Below the pieces are notes generated by a model that saw only the letters and a list, made by a program, of their open reading frames with translations, was not told the DNA's origin and made no database searches. Below are positions 1 through 10,074 of a DNA stretch of 47,867 nucleotides, in pieces (the stretch's first letter is position 1; the number at the start of each line of letters is the position of its first letter). This DNA comes from Chara braunii (lineage: Eukaryota > Streptophyta > Charophyceae > Charales > Characeae), in NCBI GenBank assembly GCA_003427395.1, contig BFEA01000647.1, forward strand, positions 172,496 to 220,362, given 5' to 3'. The position numbers and the translations under genes are program-made.

Positions 1-1495
1 ATCGTTTAATTGCTTCGGATTATGTCAGATGCAACCATATCACAACCCTCATCATGAGATAAGCAAAAACGAGGACAAAATCGCTATCGGGGCCATATTC
101 CTATCCCATCTACAACTGCCTCAGGTGTGGGCAAAGATTTGACACAAACAAAAGGCAAGGACAGGGATTCTCAACAAAACGATGTATAGACAGGCATAAC
201 GTCCACACATCCACACATTCCTACATCCATACATTCGATAATCACACGCATAATGCCATAGCGAAAACAACTGTGAGCAAAAACCGAAGCCCAAATCTCA
301 GAAAGCCGAAACGAAAATAAGAACGGGCAAACCGCCCGGAGCCGTAATCAAAATGTATGTACACAGATAAAGAGGGGGAAGAGACAAAGAAACAGCAAAT
401 CCGCGTTTATCGATCTCAACTCTCTCCTTCTCTCTCTCTCTTTCTCCGATGCGGACAGTCCGTCGTCAAGCACCCACCCACGAAGTTGTTACCCCGCTTA
501 GTCCTCCCGCACCCGTCGGATTCACCCGTGCCCATAGTCCGTCGTGGCCCACGTCAATCCCGCGCGTTCGGCACCAACCCGTCGGGTTGCCCAACTCCTA
601 CTCTACTCACCTCTTACTTTGCTCGTGTGCCGACCCTTCCTGATCGCGCAACCCCGAGCTTCCAACAACGGGTTAAGAGAGTTGACTAATCGTGCATCCG
701 AAATTTATAGCGTGCACGCATGCGCGAAGAACACGGAATTACCAGGACTTAGAGTGAGGATTAGAGAGGGAGCGCCTGCGTTCTGCATGATCGGGCGTGG
801 TGTGGGGGACGTGACCCTTCTCCACGCATCGATCCGAGCATGCAAGCCGCGACTTACAAAATTTCAGCAAAAGAAAGAGAGGGAGGGCGGGGGAGACGAA
901 GTCCAAGAAAAGAGATACAGTTACAATGGCGCCCGCCCAAAATTACAGTTACACATACGATTAAGGGCGCCCACTAATCAGAGTACCGTTGCAACCGCAT
1001 GAAGAAGCGCGAGAACAAAAGGCGCCGCGCGACAGGGAAAATCCTAATTACTGAATTCCTAAATTCCTATCTAATGCGAAAAATCAAAAGCACAAATTCC
1101 TGAAGGAAAGTCCAAAATTCCAAGAGCCATCGGGGGGTGGCTTGACAAAATTCGAAGAAAAAAAAAAAGATTCAAAAGAAAATTCAAAAAGAACGAAGCA
1201 ATTTTTCGCGCGATGTCCGCGCCCAAAAGATCGAAAACCGAACCAAAAGAAACGACGTCAACATTTATTAATGCGCGTGCGGTGGCGCGCCAGACATCCA
1301 TCCGACCAACCATTCTACCGGCCGTCCCAGGACACACCCAGCCCCGAAGAAGCGACGAAAAAGACGAAGAAACAAGGGTACTGATGCAATTTTCCACCGT
1401 TCCCGATTTCCCGTAATTGGCCCAATCTTCCCAGCTTAGGACCCCTCGTTGCAACCGCGCAGAAACTCGAGCGTTACAGAAAGTGGTTCGTCACA
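1..1495 (-). repeat. LTR1: 3' LTR of copy A, truncated by window edge
   Basis: Matches 10845-11691 plus 23486-24133 (LTR2) and 37740-39233 (LTR3) along its length with scattered substitutions. The right edge reads ...GTTCGTCACA, so on the minus strand the LTR begins TGTGACG, a normal TG start. By comparison with LTR3 about 840 bp is missing to the left of base 1. Short open frames inside are overlapping in all frames and are not genes. Confidence 0.9.
701..709 (-). promoter_or_regulatory. LTR1 TATA box
   Basis: The minus strand reads CTATAAATTT, kept in all three LTRs (also 11542-11550 and 38439-38447). It lies about 790 bp from the LTR 5' edge, so U3 would be roughly 0.8 kb and R plus U5 about 1.5 kb. 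The role is inferred from position and conservation. Confidence 0.6.
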
Positions 1496-1663
1496 TATGT
1501 GACGCCCAGGGGGTTCCAGAATTTAGCCAGCTCCTGCTTGCTTGTTGACACGTGTCGATTTCTCTAATCGATCGACACGTGGAGCAATTCTCTGTATCCC
1601 ACTTACCGTTCGATTGTGTGTGGACGTCATCCAACGTGGCAATTCTGCTCTTCTACTAGTTCC
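1496..1663 (-). other. 3' untranslated edge of internal region A
   Basis: 168 bases between the stop of ORF4 and LTR1. There is a perfect palindrome at the junction (CGTCACATATGTGACG, 1488-1503), because the last internal bases mirror the LTR start. A hairpin at about 1545-1583 pairs arms containing ACACGTGTCGAT. I do not see a clear polypurine tract on the minus strand next to the LTR. The same edge is present in copy B from 24134. Confidence 0.5.
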
Positions 1664-2392
1664 TCAGATTGGGCTCTCGACGATCCAAGGACGGGATCTT
1701 TCTCGTGCCGTCGCCGCGACACGTGCCATCAACCATGCATCAGTGTAACAGGGGGGGTAGATCCTAGACCTTAGACGTTCTCGGGGAATGGCAGCCGGAT
1801 CATCGAGGGTGGAGGTGGCGGATGGTTCAAGGGGAGAGGGGGCGGGAGAGGCGAAATTAGGAAGGGTAGTGTAGTGGAAGGAGCGATGGATGAGGGGGAA
1901 ACGAGGGACCTCATGAAGATGACGAAAAGCGGCAATATAATCGGGGTAGATGGTGGAGAGGGTCCGTCGCAGGGCAGCACGAAAATCTTCATAATTTTCG
2001 TAGGCGGGAATGGTCCCTGACACAATACAATATACTTCTACGTGGTTATATTCCCGCCAGTCTGCGCTAAACAGGAGCACATGAAGGAGAAAGGAATCAA
2101 CCACAGAGCGAGTAGTGACGTGTGGATAGACGGAGACTAGAAGGCGGGTAGCGTAGAGATGGTAGAAAAGGTGATGGGCGAACGGACACCATCCATCGGG
2201 GAACGGGGGTCCAAGGGGGAGGCGGGTGAGCATGAGGTAGTCACGGGGTCGGTGAGAGAACGACCAGGGACGAAGCCCGAACGCCGAGATCTTGATGAAA
2301 ACGAAGGGAGGATCGGGACAGGGAGCCGGAGGGAGCTGGCGATTCACTTCTTCTTCTTCTTCGACTCCGTGATCCCTCTGCCGTGGTTCCAT
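1664..2392 (-). CDS. ORF4 of copy A, unknown protein (242 aa)
   Basis: Open from an ATG at 2392 (an in-frame GTG at 2422 is also possible) to a stop at 1664. It overlaps the end of ORF3b by about 150 bp in another frame. The protein has an acidic EEEEE stretch near residue 12, a proline-rich segment, then a hydrophobic/aromatic middle part containing FYHLYATRLLVSVYPHVTTR and an alanine/arginine-rich tail. I recognise no domain; no retroviral env features such as a signal peptide followed by a C-terminal membrane anchor are evident. Copy B keeps the frame over the first 124 codons (24673-25047), so it was probably coding in the ancestor. It is the last frame before the 3' LTR. Confidence 0.6.
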   Translation of the reverse strand: MEPRQRDHGVEEEEEVNRQLPPAPCPDPPFVFIKISAFGLRPWSFSHRPRDYLMLTRLPLGPPFPDGWCPFAHHLFYHLYATRLLVSVYPHVTTRSVVDSFLLHVLLFSADWREYNHVEVYCIVSGTIPAYENYEDFRAALRRTLSTIYPDYIAAFRHLHEVPRFPLIHRSFHYTTLPNFASPAPSPLEPSATSTLDDPAAIPRERLRSRIYPPCYTDAWLMARVAATARERSRPWIVESPI

Positions 2393-3344
2393 CGTCTTCC
2401 TCTTCTGGCGGCTCTGGATCACGCCACGGGTCTACGATCGATGGATCGACAAAGGATACGTCTGTTGCGGGTCTCTTTCCCTCCACGGTTTCCTGGCACT
2501 TCCGTTTCCTCCGCTCTCGCGCTCGTTCTCGCGCCACGTTGCGCACTTCAGCCTCGAATCCTTCGCACTCCGATCCTGATAGCCCGCTTCCTTCTTCTTC
2601 TTCTTCTGGTTCCACCCCCTCGTCCTGCGCCTGCGGCTGGTTTGATTCGTCGGCTATCCCTGCCTCTCTTTCCGGTACGTAGTCCGGATCGTCCCTTTCC
2701 TCACTCGATGGCTCTTCTTCTTCCTCTTCTTCGTTTGCTCCCCTTATCTCCTCGTCCTACGCCACGTTTTGCCTCGCAATCGGGTCCCAAAACGTGAGAT
2801 CGGTAACGTCGATCTCCAAGTAGAGCGCCTGGGAGGGATAGAGACAATTATCCTCGTCGATTTCCGTGCACGTGGACCACACAAGGTTCGGCTCGATCGT
2901 TCGAGACAACACGTGGGTGCCAGGCTGCTTGTCACTGTGCGACAAGATGTCCAGGGGCAGATCGTCCGCCAGCTGAGCCAAAAACACCAGCAACTCGCCC
3001 GTGATCAAGGTGAGATTGCCCTCCTCCACCTTCCCGAACAGGAATCCCAGCAGGTCGCCCTGCTCCGCTGTCCTCCAGGCTTGGATGATCAGAAACTCCA
3101 CGCTATCTTCTGGGTGCTCCTGCCCTTCTCCGAATGGGGCCGCCTCTGACCAGCGGAACTCTATCTCCAGTAGGCAGAAAGCGAGCTCGATATAGTTCTC
3201 CCACCACGCGTCCCACTTCTCCTCACTCAGTAGCGGCGCACTATTCTCCTTAACACGGTAGGAGAGGGTGGGAGCCCGTGCAGACTGCCAAAGGGTGGGG
3301 ATGCTGGAGGGGAGGCCGAAATAGGAGACGCGACGAAGACTCAT
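2241..3344 (-). pseudogene. ORF3b of copy A, unknown acidic/basic protein (367 codons, one stop)
   Basis: ATG at 3344 overlaps the TGA of ORF3a as ATGA. The frame runs to 2241 with one internal TAG at 2757-2759; copy B has CAG there, so this is a C-to-T change in copy A. The N-terminal ~190 residues look globular (tryptophan-rich start containing EEKWDAWWENYIELAF). A long acidic run (EEEEEE, SSSEERDDPD) follows, then basic clusters RERARERRKRK and SRSRRRRRSE that resemble nuclear-localisation signals. I do not recognise the family. The acidic/basic tail would suit nucleic-acid or chromatin contact, but that is inference. Copy B retains the C-terminal half. Confidence 0.6.
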
Positions 3345-3817
3345 TGGGGCGGCTCGAAGGGACGAAGCTCCGGAAGCACGATTGCGGGCGATCTTCGAGA
3401 CGAGCGGAGCTGGAGGTCCATGTCAAGCGCTGGTACGATGGTATCTCCTCGTCGAGCGAGAAGATCCGTCCACGCCGTCCTTACCTCCCCCCAAGTGCGC
3501 AACGTTCAATAGATGTCGGAGTGATTCGCCGACGGAATCGCTGTGATATCCCCCGTAAAGATGACAATGACAGCGATATGGCTAATCCCGGGAGGGGATA
3601 GCCGTCGAAAGGCCGAGATCTCGGCCAGAACGCACGTAGTTGCTTCTTCCGCGAATTGGAACTCTGCCGCCGCGTAGATCGCTGACGTACTGAAGAAAGC
3701 CGCAAACCAGAGGAGATCTGAGCAGAGATGGGGCCGCTGCACCTGCCGTATAACACTGATTCGCCCCCGCGGAGTAAGAAGCCGCGCGCTGATCACTTGT
3801 TTTGTCGCAAAGCTCAT
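3341..3817 (-). pseudogene. ORF3a of copy A, unknown protein (158 codons, one stop)
   Basis: The ATG at 3817-3815 overlaps the pol stop TGA (3816-3814) as ATGA, and its own TGA (3343-3341) overlaps the ORF3b ATG in the same way. An internal TGA lies at 3506-3508. Past it the frame stays open with protein-like composition (contains RTWGEVRTAWTDLLARRGD), so the gene was probably 158 codons long. A hydrophobic, alanine-rich stretch lies around residues 38-55 (LLWFAAFFSTSAIYAAAEF). No family recognised. Copy B has lost this gene in a deletion, so conservation cannot be tested here. Confidence 0.5.
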
Positions 3818-5559
3818 GGCGATGGTGTCGGGGTGAGAGAGAGAGAACAGGAGGGAGACGGAAAGATAGGAGAGAGATCGTCGTCGCCTTCCCTATCGGA
3901 GGAGGACGAATCGAATGGAGGGGAAGATGGAGAGGGAGGAAGGGGACGGAGGTAGGATACGTGGCGGATGATTAGTCGGGCTGATCGGCTGCCGGAGACC
4001 TCGGGCGCAAGTCGCACGGTGTTCGCACCGTTCGGTCCGAGTTCGATCACGTGAAATCGCCCGAAGAATCGTGGCGCTAGCTTACCTTGGCGAGCACATT
4101 TCCTCACTTGCACGATGTCCCCTAATTTGTACTGGGGCCGCGAACCCGCATTCCCATTTCAGGCCTCGTAACTTCGGACCTGTTGGCCTTGGGCTAGTTC
4201 GGTCATTTTCTGTCGTTTTCGGGCCAGTCTTGGCAGTGACCGTTCCATTAGCTCTAGGTGCCGTTTGGCCTTGTCTCGAGCCATAGCCCTGGTGGGCCGT
4301 CCGTTCAATGTAGACTCATCCGGGAGGCTTGGTATTGAAACGCAAGCGACACTATTGGTCCTTAATTGAAAGGGGCTTAGCCCCGTCGATTCATGGGGTG
4401 TCCTGCGATGGACCGCCAGGATGTGATCGACGATATCGGGCGAGGGTCTCGGATCCCGTGCCCCGATGTTTCGTCGCAACGCTGTTTTTATCATCCGGTT
4501 AGCGTTTTCGACCAGCCCATTGGATTGGGACATGTAGGGTGCAGTGTTCCGTATGGCAACGCCATGTATAACCAGATTCTTTAACACTTCTCCTCTGAAT
4601 TCAGCCCCGTTATCGGTCAGGATCTCTTCCGTATACTGATGCATCCCGAGGAAACGGTTGACATATCGCGCGATTTTCGTGGCTTGCCGCGTGCGACAAG
4701 GATACGCTTCGATCCATTTCGAGAAATGGTCGACAAATACCAATAGGATTGAATATTCGCAGCTATTAGGGCAAGGGGGCACCACTATGTCGGTAGTGTC
4801 CATGCTCACTCTTTGAAATGGTCGTTCAACAACCGTGGGCACTATCGATCTTGGCGGTTAAATTGGCGTCTTGTCAGCGGCGCAGACCTGACAGTTGGCG
4901 ACAATGTATTTCACATCGTCGTGGATATTGGACCAATACCACTCATTTTTGTCGATAGTGGACTCCGTGATTCGTACGGCAAAATGAGCCGCAGTTTCCT
5001 CGTGGGCTGTCTTAACTCAGTCATACCGCATGAACGGATGCAGCACTACCATCCAAATCCCATTGCCGTCCGTTTTCCATTTTTCTAATCTACCCTCTAT
5101 CCATCGATAATCCCGAGCCCTTTCGTTGGCCCTCCTCCGATCTTCCTTGGTGAAATCTTGGAGGGGGTTACCTACTAGGGTGGCAATTAAGGCAATATCT
5201 GTCCATACTTCGGCCCTTCTAAACTTCCGGGTCTTTTCCAATCCTTCTGACGTGGCATCCAAAAAGTGAGCCTCGGTCGGTATCTTGTCGGTCCGACACA
5301 AGGGGCACAACCACGGTTTACTATCGTTTCGGTATTGGATGAACGAGCCATGGGCTCGTGCGACGCACTATCGACAATCTATCCAATCGACATACCCTTC
5401 CCTATTAGGACACGTGGAGACCGAGTATACGCGGGAGATGACTTCGCAAAAATAGCAAAATTTGTCAGGCAGGGAGAGGAGAGACGAAGAGGAAGGGGGG
5501 GAGAGAGGGGTAGTGGGGTTACCTCCGTCACCCATCGCCACCAATTCGCTTCTTGCCAC
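3814..5559 (-). pseudogene. pol copy A, Cys/His-rich segment plus integrase
   Basis: Inserts element cDNA into the host chromosome. In one frame I see, in order: a Cys/His-rich segment (about 5289-5463) with CxxC, CxxC, H and a final WLCPLC; an HHCC zinc-binding module ending in ANCQVC; the catalytic core with a first Asp in MDTTD, LTDNGAEF (4600-4620) and Glu in GLVENANR at 4507-4509, 34 residues after the second Asp; and a C-terminal KLAPRFFGRF module like the GPY/F domain of Ty3/gypsy integrases. The frame is broken by TAG (within 5365-5370), TGA (5017-5019), TAA (about 4860) and TGA (about 4159). It ends at 3814 in the ATGA overlap with ORF3a. A one-base C gain near 5565 shifts it from the RT/RNase H frame. 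Confidence 0.88.
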
Positions 5560-7912
5560 GTGGGAGAACTGCCACTTGTCCGTACTTCGACTCGTTAGTC
5601 AGGTCTGGCTCTTTCCACGGTGTAATTTCCTCGCCCTTTGGTACCTTGGCAGGTCGATGCAGACGTGTCAGCCCGTCCTCGTTGTCGTGTCGCTCTGTCT
5701 TTTGATGGACGATATCAAAGTCGTATTCTTGTAGTCGCACCGCCCAACGGCCAATCATGCCCGTGTAGTTGGTGAGTTTCATCAGCAACAACAGAGGTTC
5801 GTGATCCGTTACGAGGCGAAACTTCTGTCCGTAGAGATACGGATGGAAGTGTTGGATTCCCCAAACTACCGCATAGCATTCGCCTTGAGGTGCGGAGTCG
5901 TTTCTTCGTTCGTCTGGTACGGTTCGAGATGCGTACTCGATGACGTGTTCGCGACCATCGTTCCCCTTCTGTGCTAAAATAGTTGAAATAGCTTCCGGTT
6001 GCCAGTCCGTGATGAGAATGAACTGCTTCGAGGGGTCCGGCCGAATCAAAATAGGGGTTGTTGCCAGAGCGTCTTTGAGGGTTGCAAAGGCCTGCTGGCA
6101 CTCCGCGTCCCAATTGAGAGGCTGGTCCTTCCGTAACAGATTCGTTAGCGGTCGTGCAATCGCGACAAAGTCTTTGATGAAACGTCGATAGCACGACGCC
6201 AACCCCAAGAAGGCTCGAACCTGCGTCAGTGACGTGGGAACCGGGGCTTCCTTCACCGCCGCAACTTTTCTCGAGTCCGGCCTCAATCCTCCACGTGTCA
6301 CGACGTAGCCTAAGAACGAAATTTTCGAGAGGAAAAATTCGTTTTTCTCGATCGCAATCTTGAACCCAGCATCTCTCAGTGCGCCCAGTGTCCATTCAAT
6401 ATGTTGCGCGTGCCCATGATAAGTCTTCGAATAGACCAGGATGTCGTCCATGTACATGATCACGCAAAAGTTAATCATCCCTTGCGTCAGCCGTGTCTTG
6501 TTGACGAAATTCTGGAACGTCATGTTCATTGCTCGCTGAAACCTGGCAGGCGCATTGCAAATTCCCATTGGACACCGAACCCACTGCCACGTACCTTCAA
6601 ACAACACAAAGGCCGTTTTCGATCGATCTTCTCCCCTTACCAGAATATGATGGAAGCCATGCCGAATATCAAACTTGCTGAAATAATTAGCGCACCCAAT
6701 TGCATCCAACAGATCATCAATCCGGGGGAGGGGATACACATCTTTAATCGTGATCTCATTCAGCTTGCGGTAATCAATGCAAATGCGAATCGCTCCGTTT
6801 TTCTTCGGCACTAACACTACGGGAAAGGACCAGGGTCCGGTAGCGGGTTCAATCCAACCACTGGCTTCGAATTCCCAAATTCATTCGAGAGCCTTTTTGC
6901 GTTCAAGCAAGGAATAGCGATAAGGTTTGCAATGAATTGGGGAGTGATTTCCTGTCTGAATTTCATGTTGGATTACTAACGACAACCCGATGTCAGTGTC
7001 CGACACACTAATGGCTCCTTGGTATTTCGTTAGAATATCCGCAATTACCCGGTGGATTTCATCCAGCACATATTGTGGAACGTGTAGTTCGAAAAGTTGG
7101 TCCCGGATACGAACGTCAATCTGTTTCGTATTCGCCTGTTTTGTTAAATTAGGTGGAGGCGCCGAGATGAATGAATGATCCGATCGCTAGGAGAACACCG
7201 TGGCCATCATCTGAGCATCTTCTTCCCGGATTGCCACGTGTCCTTCCAGGGTAATCCCGTCACAAACATTCTGCCATGGCACTTCCTTAGTTGCGATCTT
7301 TATCCCCAGTTCGTTTGTTTCTACTTTAAAGCGCCCAGGGGGTTCCAGAGAGCTTGCTTCCGCCCCCAAGTGTAACAATCTCACTTCTTTGGCCGAGGTT
7401 AGTAAGGACTTGCGTAGATCCGTAATATCACAGTAATGCTTTTTGTCGCTGTACCGGGCGAGGAGAGGGGCGATTCCTTCGTACAGAGTTTGAGGGGGCT
7501 CCAAAGAATCGACCATCCTCGAAATCTGTACGAGGGGCTCGCCTAAGATCATCGCCTTGGTCCTTTGAATTTTTCGGCTGGTCAGTTGCATCGTTCTTGC
7601 TATCGTTTTGGGNGGTGGGTAACAAACACGTTGTCGTGCCAATTTCAAGATCTNCGGATCATCCTCGNCACCGNTTTCCGCATCTTCAGTTGATGANTTT
7701 CCTTCTGCGGGTTCGTCCCAGGAGATCATGCGGAGAGTCCCTGCCATCATCGGTGAAACTCGCGGAACCACGTTAGTAGTAGTGCGAAGGGTCAATCGCA
7801 TGGGCANAGCGTAGGGTTTTCCTCCTGTATTTCGGAGGACGATCGCTCGTCGTTCGAAATCCAGGTTTGCTCGTAACGCCACAAGAGCGGGAAGTCCAAA
7901 AAAAATTAACAT
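5528..7912 (-). pseudogene. pol copy A, reverse transcriptase and RNase H
   Basis: Copies element RNA into DNA in the virus-like particle. After the end of protease and a linker, RT shows FSKFDIRHGFHHI (catalytic Asp), MGICNAPARFQRAMN and the catalytic YMDD at 6443-6454. RNase H follows with ITDWQ, GECYAVVW, VTDHEPL and NEDGLTR giving the four acidic positions. Two in-frame stops interrupt it, TAG at 7187-7189 and TGA at 6881-6883, the latter just ahead of the RT core. The longest clean stretch is 6817-5528 (429 codons). An 8-A run at 7898-7905 puts protease and RT out of frame. Copy B has the same two stops, but that part of both copies may be one shared consensus. Confidence 0.93.
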
Positions 7913-8702
7913 CTAGTACTATGACATCCCCAAGCTCGTGTACTTTTCCTAATCGGAAGGCGACATTGGTCATCCTCCCCACAGTTTTAATCTTTTCCTC
8001 ATCTGTCGAGACGAGCTGATCTTTCTCGGTGAGCATGATCAGATCATTTTTCCTGCCTGCCCTTTCGACCACTCTCAGTGAAATAGCCAACACAGCTGCT
8101 CCCGAGTCTATAATTGCGTTGTAAGGAATTCCCCAAATTTCTATATCGCACTCTGCAGATTTCCACGGAATGGGTTTAATCCGTAGGAAATGATCGTCTT
8201 TTTGAATTAATCCTATCCGTATCGGATCCGGAGTGTCTGTTGGGTTTTCTTCCGGCGCGGGGCCTTTGGCTTTTACGTTNGGTGCTCNGGCGAGAGTGAA
8301 TCGNTTTCAATTCGCTTTACANTGCTGTAACATTCGCTCATTGGCTTGCTCGGAGATCGAGAGTAGGTGACCGATCGGAAGGGGAATCCGATGGTCCAAA
8401 GCTCGGATGATNTTTAATACATCGATCTCTCCTGTGACGAAGGTANGTCCTCCCGACTCCATTTCTCCTAAGAACGGTCGCCATTCCGCCACCTCTTTCG
8501 ATTTGGGCGTTGGTCTGATTGTTCCGATCATTCCTAGCCCAGGATATCCCAACGATACATAATGATCTAGCGGAATTAGCTCGGCGGCCTCTTCCGTGGT
8601 GGCCAAAGCACTTCCCCCACCCTCTACTTCTTCCATCAAGGCTCTTACTCGTCCAGGTCCGTTGGCGATGGGGGCCGCAGCCATAGGTGCGACTCCGATC
8701 CG
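7773..8702 (-). pseudogene. pol copy A, aspartic protease region
   Basis: Retropepsin-type protease that would process Gag and Pol. The active-site triad is in IIDSGAAVLAIS, with codons for DSGA at 8097-8108, followed by a flap-like region and the closing GLPALVALRANL motif (the last in the shifted frame). Its frame is the same as gag, separated only by the TAG at 8703-8705. An in-frame TGA at 8307-8309 sits among ambiguous bases and may be unreliable. The protease then runs into the 8-base homopolymer at 7898-7905, after which the sequence continues one frame over. Confidence 0.82.
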
Positions 8703-9764
8703 CTATTGTGGGGGTCCGTGGGGGCAATCACGGGCTAGATATCCGGGCTGATGACAAGCGTAGCAAACATTCAGATTGTTTGCAGCTCCTCCGAGAGCAG
8801 GGGCAGGGGCTAATCCTTGTTGCATCGGAGGGGCACGCATCGCAATAGGTCGCATGTTCCTCATCATGGCTTCCAGCCGAGCATTGTGCTCTCGCTGTTC
8901 CTTTTTGCTTTCTTGGATCAAACTAATCAAAGTTTTGGTTAGTTCGAAAGTGGCCGTCGATTCATTTGATCGTACAGGAGCCTCTACCGGCGGTGGGGGT
9001 AATGCCCTGACGGGCGGGGGCATCATAGGAGCACAGGTGCTTGCAGTCTTACTTAGGATTACTCGTTTGGGGCCTATTTGTTCCATATAGGTGAAAGGTC
9101 GTGATACGAACCCCATGTTTTCAAATATGTTTTGTAAAGCAGCCAGCTCTGCTCTTGCTCGAGCGAGCTCAGTCGAATCTTCATCTCTAGGGTAATCTTC
9201 TCCTTCCAGGAAGTTCGCCGCGAACTTCCGTTCCATTTCTTCCGCAGCAGCCATAATTTGTTGTAGCGTATGGGTGATGGGGGAAAACTGGTTTCGCAAC
9301 TTAGCCCTTATTGTTCGACTGCGGAGTCCGTCAATGAACAAATCTCTCCCCACTTGCTCACCTCGCTCAGTTTTTACAAACATTCGGTAGAACCGGTTTC
9401 GATATTCTGCGACGGATTCGAGAGGTTTTTGCACTCGGTCCTTGATCATGTACAGCGCTTGCTCAGGGTGGACATAATCGAATCGATTCATGAAATCCCG
9501 TTCGAAGGTCGGGAGATCCACCCATATATAGGTACTATACCAATGATGAGCGCCTCCTCCCATTCGAGCCGGAATGTTGATCTGTGCCTCGTGATCATCG
9601 TACTGTTGTGCTCTAAGAGTGGGCAACCATGCTCCTGCGAGATGGTGCACCGGATCAAATAGATAGAGATCAGGTGGAGACATGGGAGCTCGTGCACGTC
9701 GGGCAGGTTGATTAGGTGGATTAACAGTTTGTTGCAGAACCGGATTTTGCACGTTGGCAGCCAT
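8703..9764 (-). CDS. gag copy A (353 aa)
   Basis: Structural protein that forms the particle and binds RNA. Residues ~45-180 look like the retrotransposon gag domain (contains HWYSTYIWVDLPTFERDF and AEYRNRFYRMF). A linker rich in proline follows, then one zinc knuckle near the end, CYACHQPGYLARDC (about 8724-8765). In this knuckle the usual Gly-His is Gly-Tyr, in both copies. ATG at 9764 is the first good start; the frame is also open upstream to about 9850 and copy B shows the same upstream reading without an ATG. It ends CAA TAG CGG, in frame with protease. Confidence 0.92.
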   Translation of the reverse strand: MAANVQNPVLQQTVNPPNQPARRARAPMSPPDLYLFDPVHHLAGAWLPTLRAQQYDDHEAQINIPARMGGGAHHWYSTYIWVDLPTFERDFMNRFDYVHPEQALYMIKDRVQKPLESVAEYRNRFYRMFVKTERGEQVGRDLFIDGLRSRTIRAKLRNQFSPITHTLQQIMAAAEEMERKFAANFLEGEDYPRDEDSTELARARAELAALQNIFENMGFVSRPFTYMEQIGPKRVILSKTASTCAPMMPPPVRALPPPPVEAPVRSNESTATFELTKTLISLIQESKKEQREHNARLEAMMRNMRPIAMRAPPMQQGLAPAPALGGAANNLNVCYACHQPGYLARDCPHGPPQ

Positions 9765-9905
9765 ATTGGCTGCTCGTCGGTTAGCCGATCTGCTTCTAGT
9801 GTTGATAGGGTCGCGTCTAGGCGTGTTCCAAGGGCGAGGTCGCCCACGGTTAGCCAGGTCGCCTAATTAACGTGCTATCAATCCTAAGGCCCTAGCCACG
9901 TGTCA

Positions 9906-9918
9906 GGCTCTGATACCA
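9906..9918 (-). other. Primer-binding site of copy A
   Basis: The minus strand reads TGGTATCAGAGCC immediately inside LTR2. This is complementary to the 3' end of plant initiator-Met tRNA over 13 bases. It fixes the element orientation and supports a streptophyte host. Confidence 0.92.
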
Positions 9919-10074
9919 ACCTCACGCCCAGCGCGACTTCCTGATCGGAATGGGGTATGGGCCTGAAAGTGCGAAAAGGGGTGTGCCAAGGATTTTTGGG
10001 AAAAGTGGGGGAGTCTTAAGGGTAGGAATGCAATTAGGCGAGCGTGCGCAAGGGACTCACGGTCCGATGGGGCC

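Noticed and set aside
357-1002. Overlapping frames of 64-152 codons in LTR1, repeated in LTR2 and LTR3
   Set aside because: They overlap in all frames and their ends shift between copies. The sequence is LTR promoter/leader with no domain.
2159-2797. Plus-strand frame of 212 codons
   Set aside because: Antisense shadow of ORF3b and ORF4; arginine/proline/leucine-rich composition mirrors the acidic and proline-rich codons on the other strand.
3506-3817. Retroviral-type env gene after pol
   Set aside because: No signal peptide, cleavage site or C-terminal membrane anchor is visible in ORF3a, ORF3b or ORF4; position alone is not enough.
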